DNA of 64,000 nucleotides, from contig NZ_CP089507.1 in the NCBI RefSeq assembly GCF_021233355.1, forward strand, positions 2,357,001 to 2,421,000, given 5' to 3'. Origin of the DNA: Luteimonas fraxinea (lineage in GTDB: Bacteria; Pseudomonadota; Gammaproteobacteria; Xanthomonadales; Xanthomonadaceae). Positions 32,059 through 42,253 of the stretch are shown here, one piece after another. The translations under genes and the position numbers were made by a program. The notes below the pieces were generated by a model. The model was not told the DNA's origin and did not search any database. It was given only the letters and a program-made list of their open reading frames with translations. Numbering within the stretch: the stretch's first letter is position 1; each line of letters opens with the position of its first letter.

Positions 32059-32097
32059 ATATGGTTCCCCGACTTTCGCTGATGCAGGCCCGTCCCG

Positions 32098-33657
32098 ATG
32101 ACCACGCTCGATTCGCTGTCCCCGACCGCCACCGCCGCGCAAGGCTACTGGCAGAACCCGCTGGCCCCGAACGACACGCATACGCATGACGGTCCGGCTG
32201 CCGGTGGCGTCGACGACCACGCCGACATCGGAGGACTGGACGACGGTCCGGATATCTCCACGCGGGAAGCGCCCGAGCGCGCGCCCAACGGCGCGATCGG
32301 CATCGACGGCGGCAGCACCAACTCGACCGGGCGCACCACCGGCAGCACCCCGGACGGCAAGCCGGTCGTCAGCGACAAGCTGCACAGCGACGCACAGGTC
32401 GAGGTGACCCGCGAGCGTACCCAGGCGCAGGGCTACATCAGCCGCGACCAGGTGGTGTTCACCACCGGCACCGGCGACGACAACGTCGGCGTGAGCCAGC
32501 GCGATGACGGCACGCTGGACGTGTCGGTCAACGGCGAAAGCTACGAAGTGCGTCTCGCCGAAGGCCAGGAACTGACCCTGCGCACCGGCGCCGGCAACGA
32601 CACCATCCAGGTCGCGCCGAACGTCCAGGTCAACGTCGTCGTCGATGCCGGCGACGGCGACAACGACATCAACGTCGAAGGCGACGGCGACAACCGCATC
32701 AGCAGTGGCGACGGCGACGACACCATCCGCGCCACCGGCAGCGGCCGCAACGACATCCACACCACGGGCGGCACCAACGAGATCTTCGGCGGCAGCGGCG
32801 TCAATGTGATCTACGGCGGCGACGGCAGCGACACCATCCACGCCGGCAGCGGTACCAACTACATCGAAGGCGGCCGCGGTGACGACGTGATTCACGGCGG
32901 TGGCACGTTCGACATCCTCTCCGCCGGTGGTGGCGACGATGTGGTCAACGTCGGCGACGGCCGCACGACGGTCTATGCCGGCGCCGGCAGCGACACGATC
33001 GAAGGCGCGAACGCGCAGACCACGATCTATTCGGAAGCCAGTGACATTGTCAACGCGGCGACGGGCGCGCGCCCGACCGTCGTCAATGTCGAGATCGACA
33101 ACACCGTCGGCGATCGCGGCGTGCGCGTGCAAGGCTCCGATGCTTTCGTGCAGCGCATGCAGTCCGAGCTGGATTTCCTGCGCGCCTCGCCGAACGGCCA
33201 GCAGATGATGGCGGAGTTCGACAAGGCCGCCGAGGCCAAGGGCAACACCGTGACGATCCAGGAACTGTCGAACGAGGACAACGGTTACGCCCAGACCTTC
33301 AGCAATGACGCCGACATCGTCAACGGCCGTGCGGGCGCCGGCGGTGATGTGACCATCAGCTACAACCCGTCCTTCCACATGGACGCGTTCCCGGCGCCGT
33401 CGGTGGTCCTGTTCCACGAGATGTCGCATGCCTACAACGGCGTCAACGGCACCTTCCTGCAGGGCACGTATCGCGGCACGGGTCCTGACAATGGCCAGGT
33501 GCCCAATGCCGAACGACAGGCTGTGGGACTGGAGACCAGCGCCACGCCGTACGACTTCGACGGTAGCGGTGCGCTCACCCACAACCCGATCCATCTGACC
33601 GAGAACGGCATCCGCCGCGAACTGGGCATGCCCGACCGTCCGAGCTACGCGCTCTGA
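32098..33657 (+). CDS. M91-family zinc metallopeptidase with RTX-like repeats
   Basis: The 519-residue protein has two parts. Residues about 165-305 hold Gly/Asp-rich nonapeptide-like repeats (GDGDNDINV, GGDGSDTIHAG, GGRGDDVIHGG) that resemble calcium-binding RTX repeats. Residues 345-519 form the peptidase: zinc motif HEMSH (His440, Glu441, His444), AERQAVGLE with Glu472, and the TENGIRRELG ending typical of M91. M91 includes the type III effectors NleD and HopH1, which cleave host MAP kinases. There is no N-terminal signal peptide. It is probably a secreted effector or toxin, exported by type I, III or another route; no secretion genes lie near. It ends at a clear terminator. Confidence 0.85.
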   Translation: MTTLDSLSPTATAAQGYWQNPLAPNDTHTHDGPAAGGVDDHADIGGLDDGPDISTREAPERAPNGAIGIDGGSTNSTGRTTGSTPDGKPVVSDKLHSDAQVEVTRERTQAQGYISRDQVVFTTGTGDDNVGVSQRDDGTLDVSVNGESYEVRLAEGQELTLRTGAGNDTIQVAPNVQVNVVVDAGDGDNDINVEGDGDNRISSGDGDDTIRATGSGRNDIHTTGGTNEIFGGSGVNVIYGGDGSDTIHAGSGTNYIEGGRGDDVIHGGGTFDILSAGGGDDVVNVGDGRTTVYAGAGSDTIEGANAQTTIYSEASDIVNAATGARPTVVNVEIDNTVGDRGVRVQGSDAFVQRMQSELDFLRASPNGQQMMAEFDKAAEAKGNTVTIQELSNEDNGYAQTFSNDADIVNGRAGAGGDVTISYNPSFHMDAFPAPSVVLFHEMSHAYNGVNGTFLQGTYRGTGPDNGQVPNAERQAVGLETSATPYDFDGSGALTHNPIHLTENGIRRELGMPDRPSYAL

Positions 33658-33674
33658 CACTGGGCCATGACGTC

Positions 33675-33705
33675 GGGGCGGTGCATGCGTGCACCGCCCC
33701 TTTCG
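33675..33705 (+). terminator. Terminator of the M91 gene
   Basis: GGGGCGGTGC (33675-33684) and GCACCGCCCC (33691-33700) form a perfect 10 bp stem followed by TTTCGTTT. Confidence 0.85.
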
Positions 33706-33752
33706 TTTGGCGACGCCTGCATCGGGCGTCGTGACACGCTTCCAGGATCACC

Positions 33753-34454
33753 GTGCCGATGACCGACTCTCCGCGCGCTGTCGTCAGCGCGCCACCCTCA
33801 CGTCTGCGGGACCATGCTGCGTTCCGGAATACCGTCGCCGCCGCGTGCCTCGCCTGCGCAGTGCTGCCAGCACCGGCGGTCTCCAGCGACTCCCCACGTC
33901 CCGTTCCGAGGTCTGCAATGCCCCCCAGTGATTCCGCGCGCGCCCATGTCGATGCCGAAGGCGTCGTACTGGAAGCGGTGTTCGCGCGCAAAGGCGAGGG
34001 TGTGCGTGTCGACTATCGCATCCGCAATTCCGGCACGGTGCCGCTGGTCGTGTTCGACCGCGGTGATCGCCATGCGGTGCTGACGAAGCGCATGGCGTCC
34101 GGCGCTGTCGGTGTGCCGGCACTGCGCGAATATGCCGGCACGCGCGCGACGCTCTCGCATGTCGCGCGTGCGTTGCCGACGCCTGCGCCGACCGTGCCGC
34201 CCACGCCGCTCGCGCGCCGGGTCGAGCCCGGCGCGAGCGTCGATGCCACGTTCAACTTCTCCAACTGGCTCGCTTCGACGCCCGCGCAGGTGCAATGGTG
34301 CGTAGGTGTCGGCATCGCCGACGACGCGCGTCTGTTCTCGTCCGACGACAGTGGCGATGTGCAGGTCTGGCAGGCCGATTTCGGCTACGCCGACGATCAG
34401 CAGGTGCTGTGCACGCCGTGGTTTGATATGGCGAGTGGGACGTTCGAGAAGTAG
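33753..34454 (+). CDS. Hypothetical exported protein
   Basis: I do not recognise this 233-residue protein. A hydrophobic segment at about residues 27-43 (VAAACLACAVLPAPAVS) may be a signal peptide with an unusually long N-region. The rest has features of a beta-sandwich: VLEAVFARKGEGVRVDYRIRNSGTVPLVVFDRG looks like a domain of the protease-inhibitor or fibronectin kind, and VQWCVGVGIADDA follows. The start is GTG at 33753, six bases after AGGA; ATG at 33759 is possible. It follows the M91 gene by 95 bp behind a terminator. Three internal cysteines could form a disulfide outside the cytoplasm. Confidence 0.55.
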   Translation: MPMTDSPRAVVSAPPSRLRDHAAFRNTVAAACLACAVLPAPAVSSDSPRPVPRSAMPPSDSARAHVDAEGVVLEAVFARKGEGVRVDYRIRNSGTVPLVVFDRGDRHAVLTKRMASGAVGVPALREYAGTRATLSHVARALPTPAPTVPPTPLARRVEPGASVDATFNFSNWLASTPAQVQWCVGVGIADDARLFSSDDSGDVQVWQADFGYADDQQVLCTPWFDMASGTFEK

Positions 34455-34540
34455 GGCGCGTCGAGCGATGACGCCGCGGGCGCATCAAACGGATGTATCG
34501 CCCCGATCACCGAGGCTGCGTCCGTGATCACGCTTTGTAG

Positions 34541-34567
34541 GATGGGTAAAGCGTAGCGAAACCCATC
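34541..34567. repeat. Palindromic repeat of the GTAGGATGGGT family
   Basis: GATGGGT and its complement flank a short core with GCGTAGCG. The sequence GTAGGATGGGT...AACCCATC is a dispersed element widespread in Proteobacteria, of unknown function. Together with the repeat at 34636 it makes up most of the 264-base gap before hppA. Confidence 0.65.
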
Positions 34568-34635
34568 ACCGCACCGATCAATGGATGCCGGGTTCCGGAA
34601 CTCAGCACACTTGTCTGGCGCGGCGTCTGCGGCAG

Positions 34636-34690
34636 CCCTCACCCCAACCCCTCTACCCCGGCGGGCACGTAGTCCCGGAGGGAGAGGGGC
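34636..34690. repeat. Dispersed CCCTCACCCCAACCCCTC / GGAGAGGGGC repeat
   Basis: The left arm CCCTCACCCCAACCCCTC is followed by a 20-base spacer and the right arm CCGGAGGGAGAGGGGC. The same family occurs at 50401-50790 and 53459-53496. It is a REP-like palindrome found in many Xanthomonadaceae and related genomes; the copy here has an enlarged loop. Confidence 0.75.
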
Positions 34691-34718
34691 CAGATGCATT
34701 GCGAAGTGAGGCGCTCAG

Positions 34719-36770
<2,052 letters not shown>

Positions 36771-36936
36771 GGAAACCCCTCCCAGAGTCGGTATGCCAAG
36801 ACGGACAGCGGTGATGCGGTGATGCGCGCCGACTATCGCACAGCGCGCGCGGGGCGGCGCACTGGCGTGCGGGCAGGTCCCTCGGATGGGGCGACGCCTG
36901 CGATGCCGTGCCAAAAGACGCCGGCAGCCGGAATGC

Positions 36937-37743
36937 CTAGCCGGCCATCGTCAGTGCGAGCGTGCCGTGTGCATCGGTACGTATGTGCACCGGCGCATCG
37001 AAGGCCTGCGACAGCAACGCGTCGGTCAACACGAGGTCGCGCGGACCGTCGGCGAGCACGCGGCCCGCGCGCAGCAATACGACGTGGCTGATCTCCGGGA
37101 TCAGTTCTTCGAGGTGATGGGTGACCAGCACCAGCGTGGTGCCGCCGCGGGCGATTCCGCCGATCTGCGTCATCAGATGCGCGCGGGCCACGACGTCGAG
37201 TCCGCTTGAGGGCTCGTCGAGCAGCAGCGCGGCCGGTGCGTGGAACAGTGCACGTGCCAGCAGCACGCGGCGTGCTTCCCCAGCAGACAGCGTGGCGTAA
37301 CGACGCGCGACGAGATGCGCGGCCTGCATCCGCTGCAGCGCCGCGAGTGCCTGCGCATGCAGCGCCGGATCCTCGGCGCTGGTGTCGGCGATCGCGCCGA
37401 GGGTCGCGCCGGCGACCACCGCGCTCGCGGTCAGCGACGGCACTGTGCGCAGATCTTCGTGCAACCGTTGCGTCACGATGCCGAGCTGCCCGCGGAGGCT
37501 GCGCACATCCCACAGATGCGCGCCCAGCACACGCACCGGCGCGCGACCGTCGTCATGGGCCAGCGGATGCAGTTCACGGGTCAGCAGTTGCATCAGCGTG
37601 GATTTGCCGCTGCCGTTCGCGCCAAGGATCGCGGTGTGCCGGCCGAGCGGAATCGTCAGGTCGAGCGCATCCAGGACGACGTGGGCGCCGCGACGGACCG
37701 TGGCGCGATCCAGTTCCAGAAGCTGCGTCGGGCTTCGATTCAT
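36937..37743 (-). CDS. ABC transporter ATP-binding protein
   Basis: A single ATPase domain of 268 residues: Walker [10 protein letters not shown], signature [15 protein letters not shown], Walker [12 protein letters not shown], and the switch His in VTHHLEEL. The pattern, including the HHLEEI-type end, resembles ModF-like or iron-complex-type ATPases. No permease or binding protein is adjacent, so the partner is unknown and it may be a soluble ATPase. The start at 37743 gives [14 protein letters not shown] at 37779 is possible. Neither has a good ribosome-binding site. Confidence 0.85.
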   Translation of the reverse strand: MNRSPTQLLELDRATVRRGAHVVLDALDLTIPLGRHTAILGANGSGKSTLMQLLTRELHPLAHDDGRAPVRVLGAHLWDVRSLRGQLGIVTQRLHEDLRTVPSLTASAVVAGATLGAIADTSAEDPALHAQALAALQRMQAAHLVARRYATLSAGEARRVLLARALFHAPAALLLDEPSSGLDVVARAHLMTQIGGIARGGTTLVLVTHHLEELIPEISHVVLLRAGRVLADGPRDLVLTDALLSQAFDAPVHIRTDAHGTLALTMAG

Positions 37744-37884
37744 GCGCGAACGCGCCGCGCCGTCGCATGAATGCGACATGCGTAGCGAGTCTGAATCGCG
37801 AGGTCGTCCATACGTGGTCGGAGGGATGGAAAGGGGGCAGGGATGCCGCCATGATGCATGGGTTCACGCCTTTTCGACGCGCCC

Positions 37885-39093
37885 ATGACTTCTACGATTC
37901 TCGAGTTTCTGTCCGGTGGCCTGCTGCAGTTCGGCTGGGGGGCGATGCTCGTCTACCTGTTGGTGGTGACGCAGCTGACGATCCTCGCGGTCACTTTGTA
38001 CCTGCATCGCAGCCAGGCGCATCGCGGCGTCGATTTCCATCCGGTGATCGCGCATTTCTTCCGCTACTGGACGTGGCTCACCACGTCGATGATCACGCGC
38101 GAGTGGGTGGCGATCCATCGCAAGCACCACGCCAAGTGCGAGACCGAAGACGACCCGCACAGCCCGCGCTTCAAGGGCATCAAGACCGTGTTCTGGCAGG
38201 GCGTGGAGTTGTACCGCGAAGCACGTGCGCAGCGCGCCGACATCGAGCAGTACGGCAAGGGCGCGCCTACCGACTGGATCGAACGCAAGCTCTATACCCC
38301 GCACGCCAATCTCGGCCCGACCTTCCTGCTGCTGCTGAGCTTCGTGCTGTTCGGCTTCAAGGGCGTCGCGGTGTGGGCGATCCAGATGGCGTGGATCCCC
38401 TTCTGGGCCGCAGGTGTCGTCAACGGCCTCGGCCACTGGTGGGGTTACCGCAATTTCGAGACCACCGACACCGCGACCAATCTGACGCCGTGGGGCGTGT
38501 GGATCGGTGGCGAAGAGCTGCACAACAACCACCACGCCTTCCCCAGCTCGGCGAAGTTCGCGCTGCGCAAGTGGGAGTTCGACATCGGCTGGGCCGTCAT
38601 CAAGGGCCTGGAGTCGGTGCGTCTGGCGAAGGTGCTGCGCGTCGCGCCGTCGCTCGACATCCGCCCCAACATCCACGTGCCGGATACCGACACGATGCGC
38701 GCGCTGCTCGCGCACCGCTTCCAGGCGATGACCGATTACCAGCGCAATGTGCTCAAGCCCGCGCTGCGCGAAGAAGCGCAAGCCGCCGGTGCGCGTCTGC
38801 GCGCGCTATTGCCGCGCAAGCTGCGCAAGGGTCTGGTCGACGATGGTCGCTGGCTGCAGCCCGACGCACGCCAGCAGTTGCAGCAATGGGTCGACCAGCG
38901 CCCGCGCATCCGCACGCTGGTCGAACATCGCGCGCGACTGACCGCGCTGCTCGAAGCGCGCTCGCAGAACGCGAGCGAAGCACTGCACAACCTGCAGGTG
39001 TGGTGCCGCGAGGCCGAGGCCAGCGGCATCCGTGCGTTGCAGGACTATTCGGCCCGGCTCAAGGGCTATTCGCTGCAGAGCGCGCACGCCTGA
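37885..39093 (+). CDS. Acyl desaturase (stearoyl-CoA/acyl-lipid delta-9 type)
   Basis: The 402-residue membrane protein has the three histidine boxes of the fatty acid desaturase family: HRSQAHRG, HRKHHAKCETEDDPHS and ELHNNHHAFPSSAKF. These bind a di-iron centre that inserts a double bond into acyl chains. Hydrophobic segments at roughly residues 10-40 and 140-195 fit the usual four helices. The last 120 residues are a soluble, Arg/Gln-rich, helical tail seen in the DesA group of gammaproteobacteria. The start at MTSTILEFLSGG was chosen; it faces away from the ABC gene. Confidence 0.9.
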   Translation: MTSTILEFLSGGLLQFGWGAMLVYLLVVTQLTILAVTLYLHRSQAHRGVDFHPVIAHFFRYWTWLTTSMITREWVAIHRKHHAKCETEDDPHSPRFKGIKTVFWQGVELYREARAQRADIEQYGKGAPTDWIERKLYTPHANLGPTFLLLLSFVLFGFKGVAVWAIQMAWIPFWAAGVVNGLGHWWGYRNFETTDTATNLTPWGVWIGGEELHNNHHAFPSSAKFALRKWEFDIGWAVIKGLESVRLAKVLRVAPSLDIRPNIHVPDTDTMRALLAHRFQAMTDYQRNVLKPALREEAQAAGARLRALLPRKLRKGLVDDGRWLQPDARQQLQQWVDQRPRIRTLVEHRARLTALLEARSQNASEALHNLQVWCREAEASGIRALQDYSARLKGYSLQSAHA

Positions 39094-39104
39094 AACCGCA
39101 CGCT

Positions 39105-39470
39105 GTGATCGCGAGACGACGGCCGGTCCTGCCACGGATCGGCCGCTTGCTGTGTGCGGTGTGCGCGCTCGTCGCCGTCACCGCCGGCGCGCAGGTCACG
39201 CGCACGTCCGAGTATCTCGAGCACATGGATACCGACGGCGATGGCCGTGTCTCGCTCGCCGAGTACCAGGCGTGGATGCGTTACGGCTTCGACCAGATGG
39301 ACCGCAACGGCGATGGCGTACTGACGGCCGATGAGCTGCCGGGCGGCAAGGGCCGACCGGTGACGCTGGCCGAACACATGGCCAGGATCGCCGCGACGTT
39401 CAACCGCCAGGACACGAATCGCGACGGCTACCTCGACGCGCGCGAGCTCGCGGCACCGCCGCAGAAGTAG
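39105..39470 (+). CDS. Small exported EF-hand protein
   Basis: The 121-residue product has a signal peptide-like start (RIGRLLCAVCALVAVTAGAQ) and three EF-hand calcium loops: DTDGDGRVSLAE, DRNGDGVLTADE and DTNRDGYLDARE. It would bind calcium in the periplasm or outside. The start is assigned to GTG at 39105; no ribosome-binding site supports it strongly, but the signal peptide needs a start near there. It follows the desaturase by 11 bp and may be co-transcribed. Function unknown. Confidence 0.78.
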   Translation: MIARRRPVLPRIGRLLCAVCALVAVTAGAQVTRTSEYLEHMDTDGDGRVSLAEYQAWMRYGFDQMDRNGDGVLTADELPGGKGRPVTLAEHMARIAATFNRQDTNRDGYLDARELAAPPQK

Positions 39471-39620
39471 GCATGCATTCTCCTTCGCGGCGACGCGGAG
39501 GGATTCGAGCAGCGTTCGCAGGACGGAACTTGCGCGATGTCTGCGCGGCGTCCACGTGACCGGAACCGGCGTTGCTATCCTCGGGCGGTGATCGATCGGA
39601 TCCGCTTCAGGGAGGAAGAC

Positions 39621-40076
39621 ATGACGCATCTCGTGCATCTGCGCCGCGCCGTCGGCTGGTTGCTGGTCGCGCTGCTCGCCACGGTGGTGCTGGTGAATCT
39701 CATCGGATTCTTCAGTCCGTTCTGGGGCCATTGGCGACACCCCGGCGATGCGTCGCAGTCGCGCGCGCTGTTGAATGCGTTGGCGCCGTGGACGGCCGTG
39801 CTCTCGCTGCTGTTCCTGCTGCCGGCCTGGCATCTGTCGCGCACGCTCGCGTCCCCGCTTGCGCGCGGCGTCGTGCTGGTGATGGGCGCACTCGTCGTCG
39901 TCGCGGATGTGATGGCGCTGCTGTCCGCGCAGGCGAGCGACGATCCAGTCATTGCGCAGCTGGTGTCGAGCCTGACGGCGGGATATCCGTTCGTCGCGTT
40001 CCTCGTCTTCATCTGGCTGGTCTGGCGCGCACTGCGCATCGAAGCACCGCGACACAACACACCAGGCGAGATCTGA
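39621..40076 (+). CDS. Small integral membrane protein, unknown function
   Basis: A 151-residue protein with four hydrophobic segments (about residues 10-35, 55-75, 82-105, 120-140). No motif was recognised. The start is well supported: GGAGG lies five bases before the ATG. It is preceded by 150 bases without a gene and followed by a long intergenic region. Nothing in the neighbourhood points to a function. Confidence 0.75.
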   Translation: MTHLVHLRRAVGWLLVALLATVVLVNLIGFFSPFWGHWRHPGDASQSRALLNALAPWTAVLSLLFLLPAWHLSRTLASPLARGVVLVMGALVVVADVMALLSAQASDDPVIAQLVSSLTAGYPFVAFLVFIWLVWRALRIEAPRHNTPGEI

Positions 40077-40418
40077 TCGCCCTGCTGCGCTGGGCGCATC
40101 CAGCGGTGTGTTCCTTTCGATCGAGCGACTGACGCACTCGGGCGTGCTTCGAGTGCGGGACAGGCGCGTGCGCTTTTCCCGCGGGCACGGCGGTCAGGGT
40201 CCAAGAGCGACACACGTCACCGCATCTCCAGCGCCCAGCCTCGTCGACCATCCAGAAGCTGACGATTGCAAGCTTCCGCCCGCGCGTTCGTCGAACACCT
40301 GGTCGCATCACTGGTCGACGATGCGGATCTCGAATCCCTGAAACGAAGAACGCCGGCCCTTCCGGGCCGGCGTCCAGGTGAAACGCGCGGGAGACGTGGT
40401 CCCGCGCGGGCGCCGCAC
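40077..40418. other. Gene-free stretch with a terminator for the MHS transporter
   Basis: No gene is supported on either strand in these 342 bases. Near the right end, CGCCGGCCC (40351-40359) and GGGCCGGCG (40364-40372) form a perfect 9 bp stem with a four-base loop. On the minus strand it is followed by TTCTTCGTTT, so it probably ends the transporter gene 46 bases after its stop. Otherwise nothing was recognised. Confidence 0.6.
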
Positions 40419-42080
40419 TTACTTGGTGATGTCGACGTCCTTCGTCTCGCGCAGGAAGATCGTGCCGATCACCAGCGACATCAGCGCGATGCCGATCGGG
40501 TACCACAGGCCGTAGTAGATGTTGCCGGTGGCCGCGACCAGGGCGAACGAGATCGCCGGCAGGAAGCCACCGAACCAGCCGTTACCGATGTGATACGGCA
40601 GCGACATCGAGGTGTAGCGGATGCGGGTCGGGAACAGCTCGACCAGATACGCCGCGATCGGGCCGTAGACCATCGTCACGAAGATCACCAGGATCCACAG
40701 CAGGAAGATCGTCATCGGAATGTTGATGCGATCGGTGTCCGCCTTCTCCGGGTAACCCGCGGCATTGAGCGCGCCGCGCAGGTCGGTGCCGAAGCTGCCC
40801 TGCTGGGTCTTGAGCGCATCGCCGGCCAGGCCTTCCGCCTCGAACGACGCGACGCTGTTGTCGCCCACGCGCACTTCGGCCAGAGAACCCACCGGTGCCG
40901 GCTCGACGCTGTACGGCACGCCGGCACGTGCGAGCGCGGCGGTCGCCACGTCACAGGAGCTGGTGAACTTGCGCGTGCCCACCGGATCGAACTGGAAGCT
41001 GCAGGTGTTCGGATCAGCCACCACCACCGCCGGCGAACTGGCGACGGCCTCTTCGATCGCCGGATTGGCGAAGTGGGTCAGGCCCTTGAAGATCGGGAAG
41101 TAGGAGATCGCGGCAATCAGACAGCCGGCCATGATGATCTTCTTGCGGCCGATCTTGTCCGACAGCCAGCCGAAGAACAGGAAGAACGGCGTGCCGAGCA
41201 GCAGGGCCGCCGCGATCAGCAGGTAGGACACCGTCAGATCGACTTTGAGCATGCTCTGCAGATAGAACAGGGCATAGAACTGGCCGGCGTACCAGACCAC
41301 GGCCTGGCCGGCGGTGGCGCCGAACAGCACCAGCAGCATCAGCTTCAGATTGCCGCCCTTGATCGAATCACGGAACGGCTGCTTGGAGCCCTTGCCCTCG
41401 GCCTTCATCTGCTGGAACAGCGGGGATTCGCTCAGCTGCAGGCGGATCCACACCGAGACGCCCAGCAGGATGATCGAACCCAGGAACGGGATGCGCCAGC
41501 CCCAGTCTTCGAACGCTTCGACACCGAGGAGCCAGCGGCACAGCAGGATCACGGCCAGCGACAGGAACAGGCCGAGCGTCGCCGTGGTCTGGATGAAGGC
41601 GGTATACAGACCGCGCTTGCCAGGCGGCGCGTGTTCGGCGACGTAGGTGGCCGCGCCGCCGTACTCGCCGCCCATCGCCAGGCCCTGGGCCAGACGCAGC
41701 ACGATCAGCATGATGGGCGCCGCGATACCGATGGTCGCGTAACTAGGCAACACGCCGACGAGGAACGTCGACACACCCATGATGATGATCGTGACTAGGA
41801 ACGTGTACTTGCGGCCGATGCGGTCGCCGAGGCTGCCGAAGAAGGCCGCGCCGAACGGACGGACGAAGAAGCCGGCCGCGAACGCCAGCAGGGTGAAGAT
41901 CATGCCCGTCGTCGGATTGACGCCACTGAAGAACTGGCGCGACAGGATGATCGCGAGCGAGCCGTACAGATAGAAGTCGTACCACTCGAAGACGGTGCCG
42001 AGGCTGGACGCGAAGATGACCTTTTTATGGCCCTTCGTCAGCGCGGGCTTGGGTGCCGGGTTGGCGGTCGTGCTGGACAT
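40419..42080 (-). CDS. MHS-family MFS transporter (metabolite:proton symporter)
   Basis: The 553-residue protein is a major-facilitator of the metabolite:H+ symporter group (relatives: ProP, KgtP, ShiA). Seen are the N-terminal SSLGTVFEWYDFYLYG, the loop GDRIGRKYTF between helices 2 and 3, RLAQGLAMGGEYGGAATYVAEHAPPGKRG, and the second-half GWLSDKIGRKK. Unusual is a polar segment of about 110 residues between helices 8 and 9 with two cysteines, likely outside the cytoplasm; most MHS proteins of about 430 residues lack it. It follows a porin gene and lies near acs, so a short carboxylic acid is a reasonable substrate, by inference only. Confidence 0.88.
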   Translation of the reverse strand: MSSTTANPAPKPALTKGHKKVIFASSLGTVFEWYDFYLYGSLAIILSRQFFSGVNPTTGMIFTLLAFAAGFFVRPFGAAFFGSLGDRIGRKYTFLVTIIIMGVSTFLVGVLPSYATIGIAAPIMLIVLRLAQGLAMGGEYGGAATYVAEHAPPGKRGLYTAFIQTTATLGLFLSLAVILLCRWLLGVEAFEDWGWRIPFLGSIILLGVSVWIRLQLSESPLFQQMKAEGKGSKQPFRDSIKGGNLKLMLLVLFGATAGQAVVWYAGQFYALFYLQSMLKVDLTVSYLLIAAALLLGTPFFLFFGWLSDKIGRKKIIMAGCLIAAISYFPIFKGLTHFANPAIEEAVASSPAVVVADPNTCSFQFDPVGTRKFTSSCDVATAALARAGVPYSVEPAPVGSLAEVRVGDNSVASFEAEGLAGDALKTQQGSFGTDLRGALNAAGYPEKADTDRINIPMTIFLLWILVIFVTMVYGPIAAYLVELFPTRIRYTSMSLPYHIGNGWFGGFLPAISFALVAATGNIYYGLWYPIGIALMSLVIGTIFLRETKDVDITK

Positions 42081-42218
42081 GGGAAGCTTCCCCTCCGAAG
42101 CGTTCGTGATGTGTGCGGGGCCGGCGGAATGCCGGCGACCCGGTCAGGCGTGCTGCATGCGATCGCGGAACAGACGTTGGTGCGGGTGGGGGCCGCTCGC
42201 ACGCGGCGGTGAAACGCA

Positions 42219-42245
42219 ACAGGGACGGCGCGTGGCCGTCCCTGT
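42219..42245 (-). terminator. Hairpin after the porin gene
   Basis: ACAGGGACGGC and GCCGTCCCTGT form a perfect 11 bp stem with a five-base loop, nine bases after the porin stop codon. On the minus strand only TTGCGTTTC follows, so it may be a weak terminator or a structure that stabilises porin mRNA while allowing some read-through to the transporter. Confidence 0.65.
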
Positions 42246-42253
42246 CGGGTGGA

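Noticed and set aside
31999..33660. A 553-codon open frame antisense to the M91 peptidase
   Set aside because: It mirrors the Gly/Asp repeats of the sense gene as Val/Asp-rich repeats and has no own start signals; an artefact of composition.
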